Of a DNA stretch of 45,054 bases, positions 31,701 to 39,492 are shown piece after piece. Position 1 is the first letter of the stretch. Every line of letters starts with the position of its first letter. Made by a program: the position numbers and the translations under genes. The notes beneath the pieces were generated by a model that was given only the letters and a program-made list of their open reading frames with translations, searched no databases and had not been told where the DNA came from. Location of the stretch: NCBI GenBank assembly GCA_017526585.1, contig JAFXRC010000018.1, positions 1 to 45,054 of the forward strand. The letters are read 5' to 3'. This stretch comes from Fibrobacter sp. (GTDB lineage Bacteria; Fibrobacterota; Fibrobacteria; Fibrobacterales; Fibrobacteraceae).

Positions 31701-32243
31701 ATGCAATTTTTTGTTAAACATTTGTATTTAATGGCGCCTGTCCTTGCCGTTGCCGTCCTGGTCGGCGTGTATATGCTGATTAAGGCGAACGACCGGCCGA
31801 TTCCTCATTACGAGCCGAAGCAGGTAGAAGATACCTGGTCTGCCGAAGAGTATATGCGGCACCTGAATGTAAAGCCCTTCAATCAGCGCGAAGTTCACCG
31901 GCTGTTGCTCAAGCGCACGCGCCAAAAGGAGGGCGTGTATCTCGAAAGCTTGTTGCCTGCAATGGATACGGCGGGCATAGAGATTGTACATTGCTTTCAC
32001 CAGGTGATGGGAGACGACTATGTGCCCGTCATTACGAGTGGAAACGATTACCCTTTCCACAAACCGAATTCAAAGCATTACAAGAATGCCGCCATCGACT
32101 TTAGAATAAAGTATATCCCCGTGGAAAAACGCCGCGAAATCGTCGAAAAAGCCCAGGATAAGCTGGGCGTGCGTTTCAGGGTCCTTTGGGAAAAGGGCGA
32201 GACGGAACACTTGCATGTCGAACTAGTCGACGTGCTGGAATAA
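31701..32243 (+). CDS. Membrane-anchored M15-like peptidase
   Basis: 180 residues. An N-terminal helix (about 8-26, LYLMAPVLAVAVLVGVYML) anchors a periplasmic domain. The stretch VITSGNDYPFHKPNSKHYKNAAIDFR followed by EHLHVEL gives the S-x-H-x5-D and H-x-H zinc ligands of the M15 (VanY / D-Ala-D-Ala peptidase) and Hedgehog-like fold. It probably cuts peptidoglycan peptide links. Several family members have lost catalysis; the residues here look intact. The start may be ATG 31701 or 31731. It converges on mraY, 8 bases away. Confidence 0.7.
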   Translation: MQFFVKHLYLMAPVLAVAVLVGVYMLIKANDRPIPHYEPKQVEDTWSAEEYMRHLNVKPFNQREVHRLLLKRTRQKEGVYLESLLPAMDTAGIEIVHCFHQVMGDDYVPVITSGNDYPFHKPNSKHYKNAAIDFRIKYIPVEKRREIVEKAQDKLGVRFRVLWEKGETEHLHVELVDVLE

Positions 32244-32251
32244 TTCTTGAA

Positions 32252-33400
32252 CTATCTTACGCCGAAGAAAATCACCATGCTCACGATGAGCGCGAAGATG
32301 CTCACCAAGTGCATGCGCCACACAATTTTGGAGTTCATGAGAGGTTTGCTCGGGAATCGACCTTCCCATTTTTTCTGGTAGTGGTGGTGGAGGGGGGCGC
32401 AGAGGAAAATGCGCTTTCCGGTACCGGTCGTCTTCTTGGTGAACTTGAACCAGAGAATCTGGAGCAATACGGAGCAGGCTTCGGCGATGATAATCACGCA
32501 GACGATGGGCAGGAACAGCCCGGCCTGCACCAGGATGAACATGATGCCGATGGCTGCACCAAAGCCTACAGAGCCTGCGTCGCCCATGTAGATTTCGGCA
32601 GGGGGACTGTTGAACCACAGGTAGGCTAGTAGCGTACCCGCAATCGACATGGCTAGCGGGAAGAGTTCGTCGCAGCCGGGCAAGTAAGGCACGCTCAGGT
32701 ACTGGCTAAAGATGAAGTTTCCACTCACATAGGCGACAAGTCCTACGAATATCATGCTCGTAAGAATAGGTACGGATACCAGGCTGTCGAGTCCGTCGGT
32801 GAAGTTGGTCCCGTTGGCGGCAGCTGCAATCACAAATGTCATGAAGGCGACAAAAATCCAGTTGGGTAGGTGAATCTGGAACACGTCGATGGGGCAGAAG
32901 GGGATGGTCAAGTCTCCCTTGAGCTCGGGAATGAACTTGTAGCAGAAAATGGCAACGACAAGGCTGAACAAAAAGTAGAGGAAGAGTCTGAGACTGCTAG
33001 AAATGCCATCTGCCTTGTCCATGTAGTCGGCGGCCTTGAGCTTGCCGAGCTTGATCAGACGTTTGGCCTTGACCTTGGCGATGTCATCGATGGCGCCCAC
33101 GGCGGAGAACGCTGCCAAGATGACGAGTGTCGAAATGGTGTAGCCGTTCATCTTGCAGACGAGCAGCGATACGATTTCGACGACGATTACCAGGAGGAGA
33201 CCGCCCATGATCGGGGGAGACTTGCTCTTGCCGTCCTTGTCGAAGTCCGAAGTGGCGTCGAGGCCTTGCAACAGGCGGATGTACTTGGGCATGAAGAACA
33301 GGACGAATAAGATGGATAGCATGGCGGCCACACCCGCACGGAAAAGACGGCCGTCAAAAAGATCAATACTGGTAATATGATAGAGCCATTGACAAAGCAT
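32252..33400 (-). CDS. mraY: Phospho-N-acetylmuramoyl-pentapeptide transferase
   Basis: 382 residues with about ten membrane helices. MraY moves phospho-MurNAc-pentapeptide to undecaprenyl phosphate, forming lipid I at the inner membrane. The key motifs are present: KSPPIMGGLL, GAIDDIAKV (Asp105-Asp106), ANGTNFTDGLDSL, SPPAEIYMGDAGSVGFG and the CAPLHHHYQ loop. It stands alone rather than in a division and cell-wall (dcw) cluster. On the minus strand TATTTT lies exactly 6 bases before the ATG without a Shine-Dalgarno sequence, the leaderless pattern seen elsewhere in this window. Confidence 0.93.
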   Translation of the reverse strand: MLCQWLYHITSIDLFDGRLFRAGVAAMLSILFVLFFMPKYIRLLQGLDATSDFDKDGKSKSPPIMGGLLLVIVVEIVSLLVCKMNGYTISTLVILAAFSAVGAIDDIAKVKAKRLIKLGKLKAADYMDKADGISSSLRLFLYFLFSLVVAIFCYKFIPELKGDLTIPFCPIDVFQIHLPNWIFVAFMTFVIAAAANGTNFTDGLDSLVSVPILTSMIFVGLVAYVSGNFIFSQYLSVPYLPGCDELFPLAMSIAGTLLAYLWFNSPPAEIYMGDAGSVGFGAAIGIMFILVQAGLFLPIVCVIIIAEACSVLLQILWFKFTKKTTGTGKRIFLCAPLHHHYQKKWEGRFPSKPLMNSKIVWRMHLVSIFALIVSMVIFFGVR

Positions 33401-33412
33401 GTTGCAAAAATA
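33401..33412 (-). promoter_or_regulatory. Leaderless-type -10 element of mraY
   Basis: On the minus strand TATTTT (33407-33412) then TGCAAC and ATG. No consensus -35 is found 17 bases further upstream. Confidence 0.35.
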
Positions 33413-33477
33413 AAAATAATGTATACGGAAGAGAGGTTAAATAAATAAAAAAATGGGCTTGATCGACATAAATTTTC

Positions 33478-33490
33478 TACATTGTAGGGC
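33478..33490 (+). promoter_or_regulatory. Leaderless-type -10 element of the zinc-ribbon gene
   Basis: TACATT (33478-33483), GTAGGGC, then ATG at 33491. The hexamer is weaker than the others. GTAGGGC is a poor Shine-Dalgarno sequence. Confidence 0.25.
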
Positions 33491-33982
33491 ATGAGTGTAA
33501 TTCATATCGGATGCCCCCATTGCGGAACCTCTTTCGACGCCCAGATTCAAGGCGAGGGAGCCAACATGATGGTGTTTTGCTGCGTGCGCTGCAAAACTCC
33601 TTTGATGTATTTCCACGGTGAGGTTGCCGAACTAGACCGCGACGAATTTGCGGGACTTCGCAAAAAGCTCAGCCGCGCCATTGACGCGGTAGCAGCCGGA
33701 GACGGTACCATGGCGCAGGTGGCAGCAGCCCTTAAGAAGATGGTGGACGCCTCGAACGCTCTCGCCGACGAACGCGAAAGCGAAGAACGGACTAACGAAA
33801 ATTCTCAGTCCTTGCCGCACCCGCGCGAAGGTTCTGCCCCGTCAGAGTTTATGGTAGAATCGTCTGTGCAGTTGCCTTCTGAAAAGCTTGCCGAACCGGC
33901 GACGCTTTCCGACGACGCCCTTGCGACATTGCAGAAGGATCTTGACGAACTCGATGTCGATAGTTTCTTAAGTAAGCTGTAA
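33491..33982 (+). CDS. Zinc-ribbon protein of unknown function
   Basis: 163 residues. The N-terminus IGCPHCGTSFDAQIQGEGAN, then FCCVRCKTPLMYFHGEV, gives a CPHC...CVRC zinc ribbon (about 8-37). A helical region (about 50-100) and an acidic, Pro/Ser-rich tail ending in LQKDLDELDVDSFLSKL follow. The short acidic C-terminal helix could be a protein-docking motif. I do not recognise the family. Its last 15 bases overlap the converging nrnA gene. Confidence 0.75.
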   Translation: MSVIHIGCPHCGTSFDAQIQGEGANMMVFCCVRCKTPLMYFHGEVAELDRDEFAGLRKKLSRAIDAVAAGDGTMAQVAAALKKMVDASNALADERESEERTNENSQSLPHPREGSAPSEFMVESSVQLPSEKLAEPATLSDDALATLQKDLDELDVDSFLSKL

Positions 33983-34930
33983 TTCAATCAGCTTCAGAAT
34001 TTTTTCGATGGTGGCTTCGGGTGCGTCATTTGAGTCGCCGCCGGCGGCACGGGTGTGTCCGCCGCCACCAAACTCATGCGCGATGGCGTTTACATCTACG
34101 ATGTAGTTGCTGCGCAGGCTAATCTTGTACTTCCCGTTTACGGGGTAGAGAAAAATAGCCACTTCGGTGCCGCCGACTTCGCGGATGGTGTCGATTACGT
34201 TCGCCAGTTCCACGGAGGTGACTCCGAAGCGTTCCATGTCTTCGGGGGTGATGTAGGTATAGACCACTTTCCCGTCGAGTCCAAGCTTGCATTTTTCCAT
34301 CACGAAACCGGTCACGAGCGTCTGCTTGTAGGTGCGCGTGTAGTAGGTCTCGTTCACGATTTTTGCAAAGTCGATTCCTTTTTCGATTAAGTCGCCTACG
34401 ACCTGCATGGTGCGTTTGCCGGTGCAGCTGAACTTGAACGCTCCCGTGTCGTGCACGATACCAAGGTAAAGGGGATTTGCGGTGTCGCGGCTCACCTTCT
34501 CCTTGTCGAGGTTCACGTACAACACTTCGCTGGCGGAACTTGCTTCGGGTTCCACCAGATTCAAGGTGCAAAGGTTCAACGGGTTAGAGATATGGTGGTC
34601 GACATTGATCGTCTTTTTCGCGGCGCGAATGCATTCTACGCCGTTTGCGCCCACGCGTTCGAAACTCGGGGTATCCATCAGGAATACGAGGTCGTAGGGC
34701 TTTCCGCCATTGCATTCGGCGGTATAGGCCGGGAGGGCTTTGTCTGCACCGCGCAAGAGCTTGTAGCTTTCGGGGAAGTTTTCAAGGTAAAGGTCGGCGC
34801 TTATGTCCGGATAGTTGTCGTGTATGTAGTTGTAAATGCCCGTGGTGGAACCTACGCAGTCGCCGTCCGGGCGCACATGCCCAAAAATAGCCACGGTCTT
34901 CGCTTCGTTCAGAAATTCATCGATTTTCAT
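33968..34930 (-). CDS. nrnA: DHH-family phosphoesterase (NrnA-like nanoRNase / pAp phosphatase)
   Basis: 320 residues from ATG 34928-34930; the longer frame is antisense to the HAD gene. DHH motifs are GHVRPDGDCVGS, the MDTPS region, NVDHHISNP and VHDTGAFKFS. The DHHA1 domain ends with the RNA-binding GGGGHTRAAGG. NrnA-type enzymes degrade 2-5 base oligoribonucleotides and 3'-phosphoadenosine 5'-phosphate. Close relatives can also cleave cyclic dinucleotides or pGpG, worth noting with a cyclic-di-GMP pair 1 kb away. TATATT lies 7 bases before the ATG and no Shine-Dalgarno sequence is evident. Confidence 0.88.
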   Translation of the reverse strand: MKIDEFLNEAKTVAIFGHVRPDGDCVGSTTGIYNYIHDNYPDISADLYLENFPESYKLLRGADKALPAYTAECNGGKPYDLVFLMDTPSFERVGANGVECIRAAKKTINVDHHISNPLNLCTLNLVEPEASSASEVLYVNLDKEKVSRDTANPLYLGIVHDTGAFKFSCTGKRTMQVVGDLIEKGIDFAKIVNETYYTRTYKQTLVTGFVMEKCKLGLDGKVVYTYITPEDMERFGVTSVELANVIDTIREVGGTEVAIFLYPVNGKYKISLRSNYIVDVNAIAHEFGGGGHTRAAGGDSNDAPEATIEKILKLIELQLT

Positions 34931-34943
34931 ATCAAGGAATATA
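34931..34943 (-). promoter_or_regulatory. Leaderless-type -10 element of nrnA
   Basis: On the minus strand TATATT (34938-34943), CCTTGAT, then ATG. It is one side of a divergent 61-base intergenic region whose other side has the same arrangement. Confidence 0.45.
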
Positions 34944-34978
34944 GTAATAATGAGTCCACATCTCACATTCCTAATTTT

Positions 34979-34991
34979 TATATTTACATAT
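34979..34991 (+). promoter_or_regulatory. Leaderless-type -10 element of the HAD phosphatase gene
   Basis: TATATT (34979-34984), TACATAT, then ATG at 34992. No Shine-Dalgarno sequence is possible in the 7-base gap. Confidence 0.45.
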
Positions 34992-35819
34992 ATGAAGTTG
35001 CTCTTTACGGACATGGACGGTACGCTGCTCACCGACGACAAGACCATTCTCGATGTCGACATGAAAGCCATCGAGGAAATGCATGCGTGTGGTCACAAGC
35101 TCGTACTTTGCACGGGGCGTCCGCTGACGAGTGCTAAGAGGCTTGCGCAGAAATACGGCTTCGACAAGCCCGGCTACTTTTTGGTCAGTTTCAACGGGGG
35201 GCTCATTTACGATTACGCCACCGAGCAGTCTATCCTTACGCGCTACATTCCGGTAGAATCGGTCAAGTTCATTATGGACGAGGCGCACCGGCACGGCTTT
35301 CACGCGCACACCTACTCGGGTGACCTGGTAGTCTCTGAGTACGAAACGGAACAGCTCAAGACTTATTGCCGCCTGATGCAGATGGACTATGTGATTGTCG
35401 AGGATATCCGGAAGTATTATGGCGAGTTTATCAATGTGGTTGTAAAACCGCCTATCAAGGTGAATGTCATCACTCCGTTCGGTCACGAGACCCTGCTGGA
35501 TTTTCGTGCCGAAATGCGGAAAACGACCGCAGGCAAGCTCTTCGATGTGTTCAGCAAACCCGAAATGCTCGAATTTTCGCATATGAAGAGCAATAAGGGC
35601 GATGCGGTCCGCTTTATGGCGGAGTACTACAAGGTCCCGCTGTCCGATACCGTCGCTGTCGGCGACGAAGAAAACGATTGTCCCATGATCGAGGCGGCTG
35701 GAGTGGGCGTTGCCATGGCGAATGCCTCCCCGGTGGCAAAGTCGGTTGCCGATTATGTGACCACTTTGGACAATAATCATGGCGGAATTGCCGAAATTAT
35801 CAAAAAATTCGTGATTTAG
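34992..35819 (+). CDS. Cof-type HAD-superfamily phosphatase
   Basis: 275 residues from ATG 34992, where the HAD motif I begins (MKLLFTDMDGTLLTDD, Asp7 and Asp9). Motif II is in VLCTGRPLTSAKR, the motif III lysine in HMKSNKGDAVRF, and motif IV is GDEENDCPMIEAAG. The C2B cap (about 85-190) is typical of the Cof/YidA group, which removes phosphate from sugar phosphates and cofactors such as FMN or PLP. The exact substrate cannot be told. It is divergent from nrnA and followed by an intrinsic terminator. Confidence 0.9.
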   Translation: MKLLFTDMDGTLLTDDKTILDVDMKAIEEMHACGHKLVLCTGRPLTSAKRLAQKYGFDKPGYFLVSFNGGLIYDYATEQSILTRYIPVESVKFIMDEAHRHGFHAHTYSGDLVVSEYETEQLKTYCRLMQMDYVIVEDIRKYYGEFINVVVKPPIKVNVITPFGHETLLDFRAEMRKTTAGKLFDVFSKPEMLEFSHMKSNKGDAVRFMAEYYKVPLSDTVAVGDEENDCPMIEAAGVGVAMANASPVAKSVADYVTTLDNNHGGIAEIIKKFVI

Positions 35820-35826
35820 CGTTTTT

Positions 35827-35871
35827 TATACACAAATATTCCAAATTGGAGTATTTTGTATAACTTTTTTT
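35827..35871 (+). terminator. Terminator of the HAD phosphatase gene
   Basis: A long imperfect AT-rich inverted repeat (TATACACAAATATTCC and TGGAGTATTTTGTATA) is followed by seven T. It separates the phosphatase from the cyclic-di-GMP operon. Confidence 0.55.
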
Positions 35872-35935
35872 ATACAATAAGGGGAACTTTATGGTATCTT
35901 GAGTATAGAGTGTTAAATGTTGAGATTCCATATAG

Positions 35936-37789
35936 ATGAAACAGTTCCAGTTCGATTACCATAGCATCACGTCGCTGAAAAGGGATTTAGACAAGATAAA
36001 CCTTTGGTGTAAAACCAAGGTCTTTTCGCATGTTGTGTTTCAGATCTATTCGGATTCCCTGGATCGTGGACAAATCGACCTGGTTTGCGATGTTGTGTCT
36101 CAGAACTTTCCGGAAGCCATTTGCATGGGGTGCTCCACGAATGGCAACATTCTCGAAGGCCGGCTTTCGAGTGCGTCGATTTCCATTGTCTGCACCATCT
36201 TTGAATATCCGACGACAAAGCTGAAGCTGCTGCAATATACGCTGAACTCGGAAACGGCGCTCGATGTCGTCACAGAAATCAAGAACGAAATCAAGGCGAA
36301 TCCGTGGGTGAAGACGGTCGAACTCCAGCTGACCATTCGCGGTATGTCGATGACGCCCTTCTGCGATGCGTTCAGCGATGTCGATCCCTCGATTGCCATT
36401 TTTGGTGGCGGCGCATTTAACCCGGACATAAACCGTAATGATGCTTGCGTCTTCTCGAATGTCAAGGGCTATTCCGAAAGGGGAATCATCGTTCTCTTGA
36501 TTGGCGGGGAAGATTTCTATGCTTACACGACCCATATTACGGGATGGAAACCGCTTGGCCGCGAGTTCTTGGTGACCAAGGCAAAGAATGCGTTGCTGTA
36601 TGAACTGGATGGTAAGCCTGCCTACGAAGCGTACTACCGTTACCTGAATATCTTGAAGGACGAGCATTTCTTCTATAATACGCTGGAATTCCCGTTCTTC
36701 TACAAACACCATGACATCAACATTTTGCGTGCGCCCATTTCTTGCAACGACGACGGCTCCCTGGTCATGACTGCCGATATCGACGAGAACGTGAAGGCGC
36801 GCCTTGCTTATGGTGACCCGTGGACGATTCTGGACTGCGTACGGAAAGACGGTCGTAAGATCGGAGAATTCAATCCAGAGATTATCAAGGTGTTCTCCTG
36901 TGCGGCGCGTAGGACTTTCTGGGGCAAGGAAGAAATCAGTAATGAGACGCTTCCGCTCCAGAGCCTTGCCGCAACATCGGGGTTCTATACGTCTAGTGAA
37001 TTCTTGCGTACAGGCGAGTATGTGAACCAGCACAATGTGACTCTGGTGATTGCCGCCATGCGCGAAGGCAAGGGTGGGGAACACTATCATCTTGAAATGG
37101 CGCAGGAGGCGTTCTCGGGGAAGGTCTCGATGATTAACCGCCTTGCGACATTCATTGATGCGGCAACACAGGAACTTGCCGAGGCAAACGTCAAGCTTTC
37201 CTTGATGGCGATTACCGACCCGCTTTCAAGTCTCTTTAACCGAGGAGAAATCCAGCGCCGTATCAACAAGTGCGTTGCCGAAAAGACTCACGCCTGCCTT
37301 GTGATGCTTGATATTGACAACTTCAAGCAGATTAACGATTCGTTTGGACATCAGGAAGGTGACAATGTAATCAAGGGGCTTTCGTATGCTTTGCGAAAGG
37401 TGCTGGATGAATGTGGGCTTTCGGGAGTGGATGCGCATGATATCGTGATGAACGATGTCGATGGAATGTATGCGAAAACCGATGTAGATAAAATTGAATC
37501 CGCTCCCGAGTTTGACATATTCAATGTGAAGTCGCCGATAGGCCGTTGGGGCGGCGAAGAATTCATGGTGCTTTTGGAAGAATCTTCGCTGGCTGATGCT
37601 TCGGCTTTTGCTGAAAAAATTCGCAAGGCGTTTAACGATGTCGTGTTTGAAAAGGCGGGACATCGTTCCGTAAGTGTGGGTGTCACTGAAATCAGAAATG
37701 ATGAAAGTGCTGACGCGGCTTGTGTCCGTGTGGATGAAGCGCTTTACAAGGCGAAAGATGGTGGCAAAAATCGTGTGGTTGTTCTATAA
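35936..37789 (+). CDS. FIST-domain diguanylate cyclase
   Basis: 617 residues. A FIST sensor (about 20-390) has ICMGCSTNGNILEG at its start, FGGGAFN in the middle and the FIST_C region near ALAYGD/AVLVFSCAARR (here VFSCAARRTFWG). A short coiled linker leads to a GGDEF domain with LFNRGEIQRRINK, MLDIDNFKQINDSFGHQEGD and the active-site RWGGEEF near residue 538. It should make cyclic-di-GMP. An insertion of about 40 residues lies between the FGH-x-GD helix and GGEEF. FIST domains are thought to bind small ligands such as amino acids. It is followed 11 bases later by an EAL protein, with a shared transcript. Confidence 0.88.
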   Translation: MKQFQFDYHSITSLKRDLDKINLWCKTKVFSHVVFQIYSDSLDRGQIDLVCDVVSQNFPEAICMGCSTNGNILEGRLSSASISIVCTIFEYPTTKLKLLQYTLNSETALDVVTEIKNEIKANPWVKTVELQLTIRGMSMTPFCDAFSDVDPSIAIFGGGAFNPDINRNDACVFSNVKGYSERGIIVLLIGGEDFYAYTTHITGWKPLGREFLVTKAKNALLYELDGKPAYEAYYRYLNILKDEHFFYNTLEFPFFYKHHDINILRAPISCNDDGSLVMTADIDENVKARLAYGDPWTILDCVRKDGRKIGEFNPEIIKVFSCAARRTFWGKEEISNETLPLQSLAATSGFYTSSEFLRTGEYVNQHNVTLVIAAMREGKGGEHYHLEMAQEAFSGKVSMINRLATFIDAATQELAEANVKLSLMAITDPLSSLFNRGEIQRRINKCVAEKTHACLVMLDIDNFKQINDSFGHQEGDNVIKGLSYALRKVLDECGLSGVDAHDIVMNDVDGMYAKTDVDKIESAPEFDIFNVKSPIGRWGGEEFMVLLEESSLADASAFAEKIRKAFNDVVFEKAGHRSVSVGVTEIRNDESADAACVRVDEALYKAKDGGKNRVVVL

Positions 37790-37800
37790 GAGGCGTGTCA

Positions 37801-39456
37801 ATGAAACAGTTTAATAAACAGAAATTGGATTCTTTGTTCGATGCGTTTTCCATTTTGTCGAATGGAGCCTATACCTATGTGTCCGACGCCAAGTCCGATG
37901 TTACTCGATGGTCCAAAGAGGCTGTAGAATATTTCGGGCTTCCTTCGGAGTACCTGGAAAATACAAAGGAACGTTGGATGGAACGCGTCCATCCGGAAGA
38001 CCGCACCGCCTATCTGGCTGATATCACGGATGTTTTTAGTGGCAAGAAAGCTGAACACAACCTGCAGTATCGTATGAAAACGAAGGACGGCTCCTATATC
38101 GTGTGCACTTGCCGCGGCGTTCTCATTCGCGATGAAAACGGAAATCCCGACTATTTTGGCGGCGCCGTAAAGAACAACGATTCCTTGAGCTACTTTGATG
38201 ATGTTTCTAACTTGAGAAGCCTGTACGGTTTCTTGGAAGACCTGCGCTCTGCGCAGTGGAAAGGCGAAAGCATCCAGATTATGCTTCTGGGAATCAACGA
38301 TTTCTCGCACTTGAATGAAATCTACGGTTATACCTTCGGAAATCGTGTGCTGCAGGAATTTGCGAACATGATCAAGACGGAAGCCTATGGCATGGGAACC
38401 TGGTATCGTATGGATGGCACTAAGTTTGCCATTGTGTGCAACAAGGCGACCATGGACGATTTCAAGAATCTTTACAAGCGAATCCAGTACAATGCCCTCC
38501 ATGACTTTGAGGTTGGGGGAATTCGTGTGGTGCTTTCGTTTGTGGCGGGTGCAATCAACCTGGATAGGCTCGATGTCCCGGCAGAAACGGTGTATTCTTG
38601 CCTGCGCTTTGCCTATTACGAGTCCAAGAATAGCCACTTGGGCGACCTGTTCGTACTTAAGAACAATGTAAGCGACGATAAGCGCTTTGCTATTGAAAGA
38701 CTCAATGTAATCCGCAACAGCATCGTGAAGGATTGCGAGGGCTTTTTCCTTTGCTACCAGCCGATTGTCGACGCCTATACAGAAAATGTCATCGGTGCAG
38801 AAGCGCTGATTCGCTGGAAGAATGATGAATATGGTATTGTTCCGCCGGTGGAGTTCGTGGATGTTCTGGAACAAGACAACTTGTTCCCGGAACTGGGCAA
38901 GTGGATTCTGCGTACAGCGTTGGTCGATGCGAAGAAGTTCCTGGTGCGCTATCCAGGATTTATCGTGAATGTCAACTTGTCTTACACGCAGCTAGAAAAG
39001 CCAGACTTTGTCGAAACTGTTCTTTCGATTCTTGATGAAGTCGATTATCCGCCGCAGAACCTGTGTCTGGAAATCACGGAACGCTGCCGCCTTTTGGACA
39101 TGGAACTCCTTAAGGAAATTTTTACGAAACTCCGCAGTCATGGCATCAAAATCGCACTGGATGATTTCGGCACGGGCTTCAGCTCGATTGGAGTGTTGCG
39201 TGAACTTCCGGTGACGACGGTGAAAATTGACCGTAGTTTTGTGATGAATATTGAAAAGAACAGCTCTGACCAGAAAACAGTGCGGTTCATCTCGGAACTT
39301 GCGGATTCGTTCTCGTCGTCGGTGACGGCGGAAGGTATCGAGACTCCCGAAATGCGCGAATTCCTGCTGCGGTTCAAGATTAAGAGCCTGCAGGGATTCT
39401 ATTACTCCAAGCCGCTCCCGATTGACCAATTTATGGACAAGTACGTGAATGCCTAG
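37801..39456 (+). CDS. PAS-GGDEF(degenerate)-EAL cyclic-di-GMP phosphodiesterase
   Basis: 551 residues from ATG 37801, with AAGAGG 7 bases before; GTG 37795 is less likely. A PAS/PAC domain (about 35-125) precedes a degenerate GGDEF (about 140-290) whose signature is MDGTKF, so no cyclase activity is expected. The EAL domain has EALIRWK, VNLSYTQL, CLEITE, LDDFGTGFSS, VKIDRSFV, TAEGIET and QGFYYSKPL. All metal and catalytic positions I can check are present, so it is probably an active phosphodiesterase. Together with the FIST-GGDEF gene it forms a synthesis/degradation pair. Confidence 0.9.
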   Translation: MKQFNKQKLDSLFDAFSILSNGAYTYVSDAKSDVTRWSKEAVEYFGLPSEYLENTKERWMERVHPEDRTAYLADITDVFSGKKAEHNLQYRMKTKDGSYIVCTCRGVLIRDENGNPDYFGGAVKNNDSLSYFDDVSNLRSLYGFLEDLRSAQWKGESIQIMLLGINDFSHLNEIYGYTFGNRVLQEFANMIKTEAYGMGTWYRMDGTKFAIVCNKATMDDFKNLYKRIQYNALHDFEVGGIRVVLSFVAGAINLDRLDVPAETVYSCLRFAYYESKNSHLGDLFVLKNNVSDDKRFAIERLNVIRNSIVKDCEGFFLCYQPIVDAYTENVIGAEALIRWKNDEYGIVPPVEFVDVLEQDNLFPELGKWILRTALVDAKKFLVRYPGFIVNVNLSYTQLEKPDFVETVLSILDEVDYPPQNLCLEITERCRLLDMELLKEIFTKLRSHGIKIALDDFGTGFSSIGVLRELPVTTVKIDRSFVMNIEKNSSDQKTVRFISELADSFSSSVTAEGIETPEMREFLLRFKIKSLQGFYYSKPLPIDQFMDKYVNA

Positions 39457-39479
39457 GAGCGCTTCGCCGTACTCTTTCC

Positions 39480-39492
39480 TATATTTCCAAAC
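39480..39492 (+). promoter_or_regulatory. Leaderless-type -10 element of the glycosyltransferase operon
   Basis: TATATT (39480-39485), TCCAAAC, then ATG at 39493. No Shine-Dalgarno sequence. The -35 position reads GAGCGC, which is not consensus. Confidence 0.45.

Noticed and set aside
34931..35071. N-terminal extension of nrnA
   Set aside because: It would cross the divergent promoter and the HAD start. The DHH fold begins at MKIDEFLNEAKTV.
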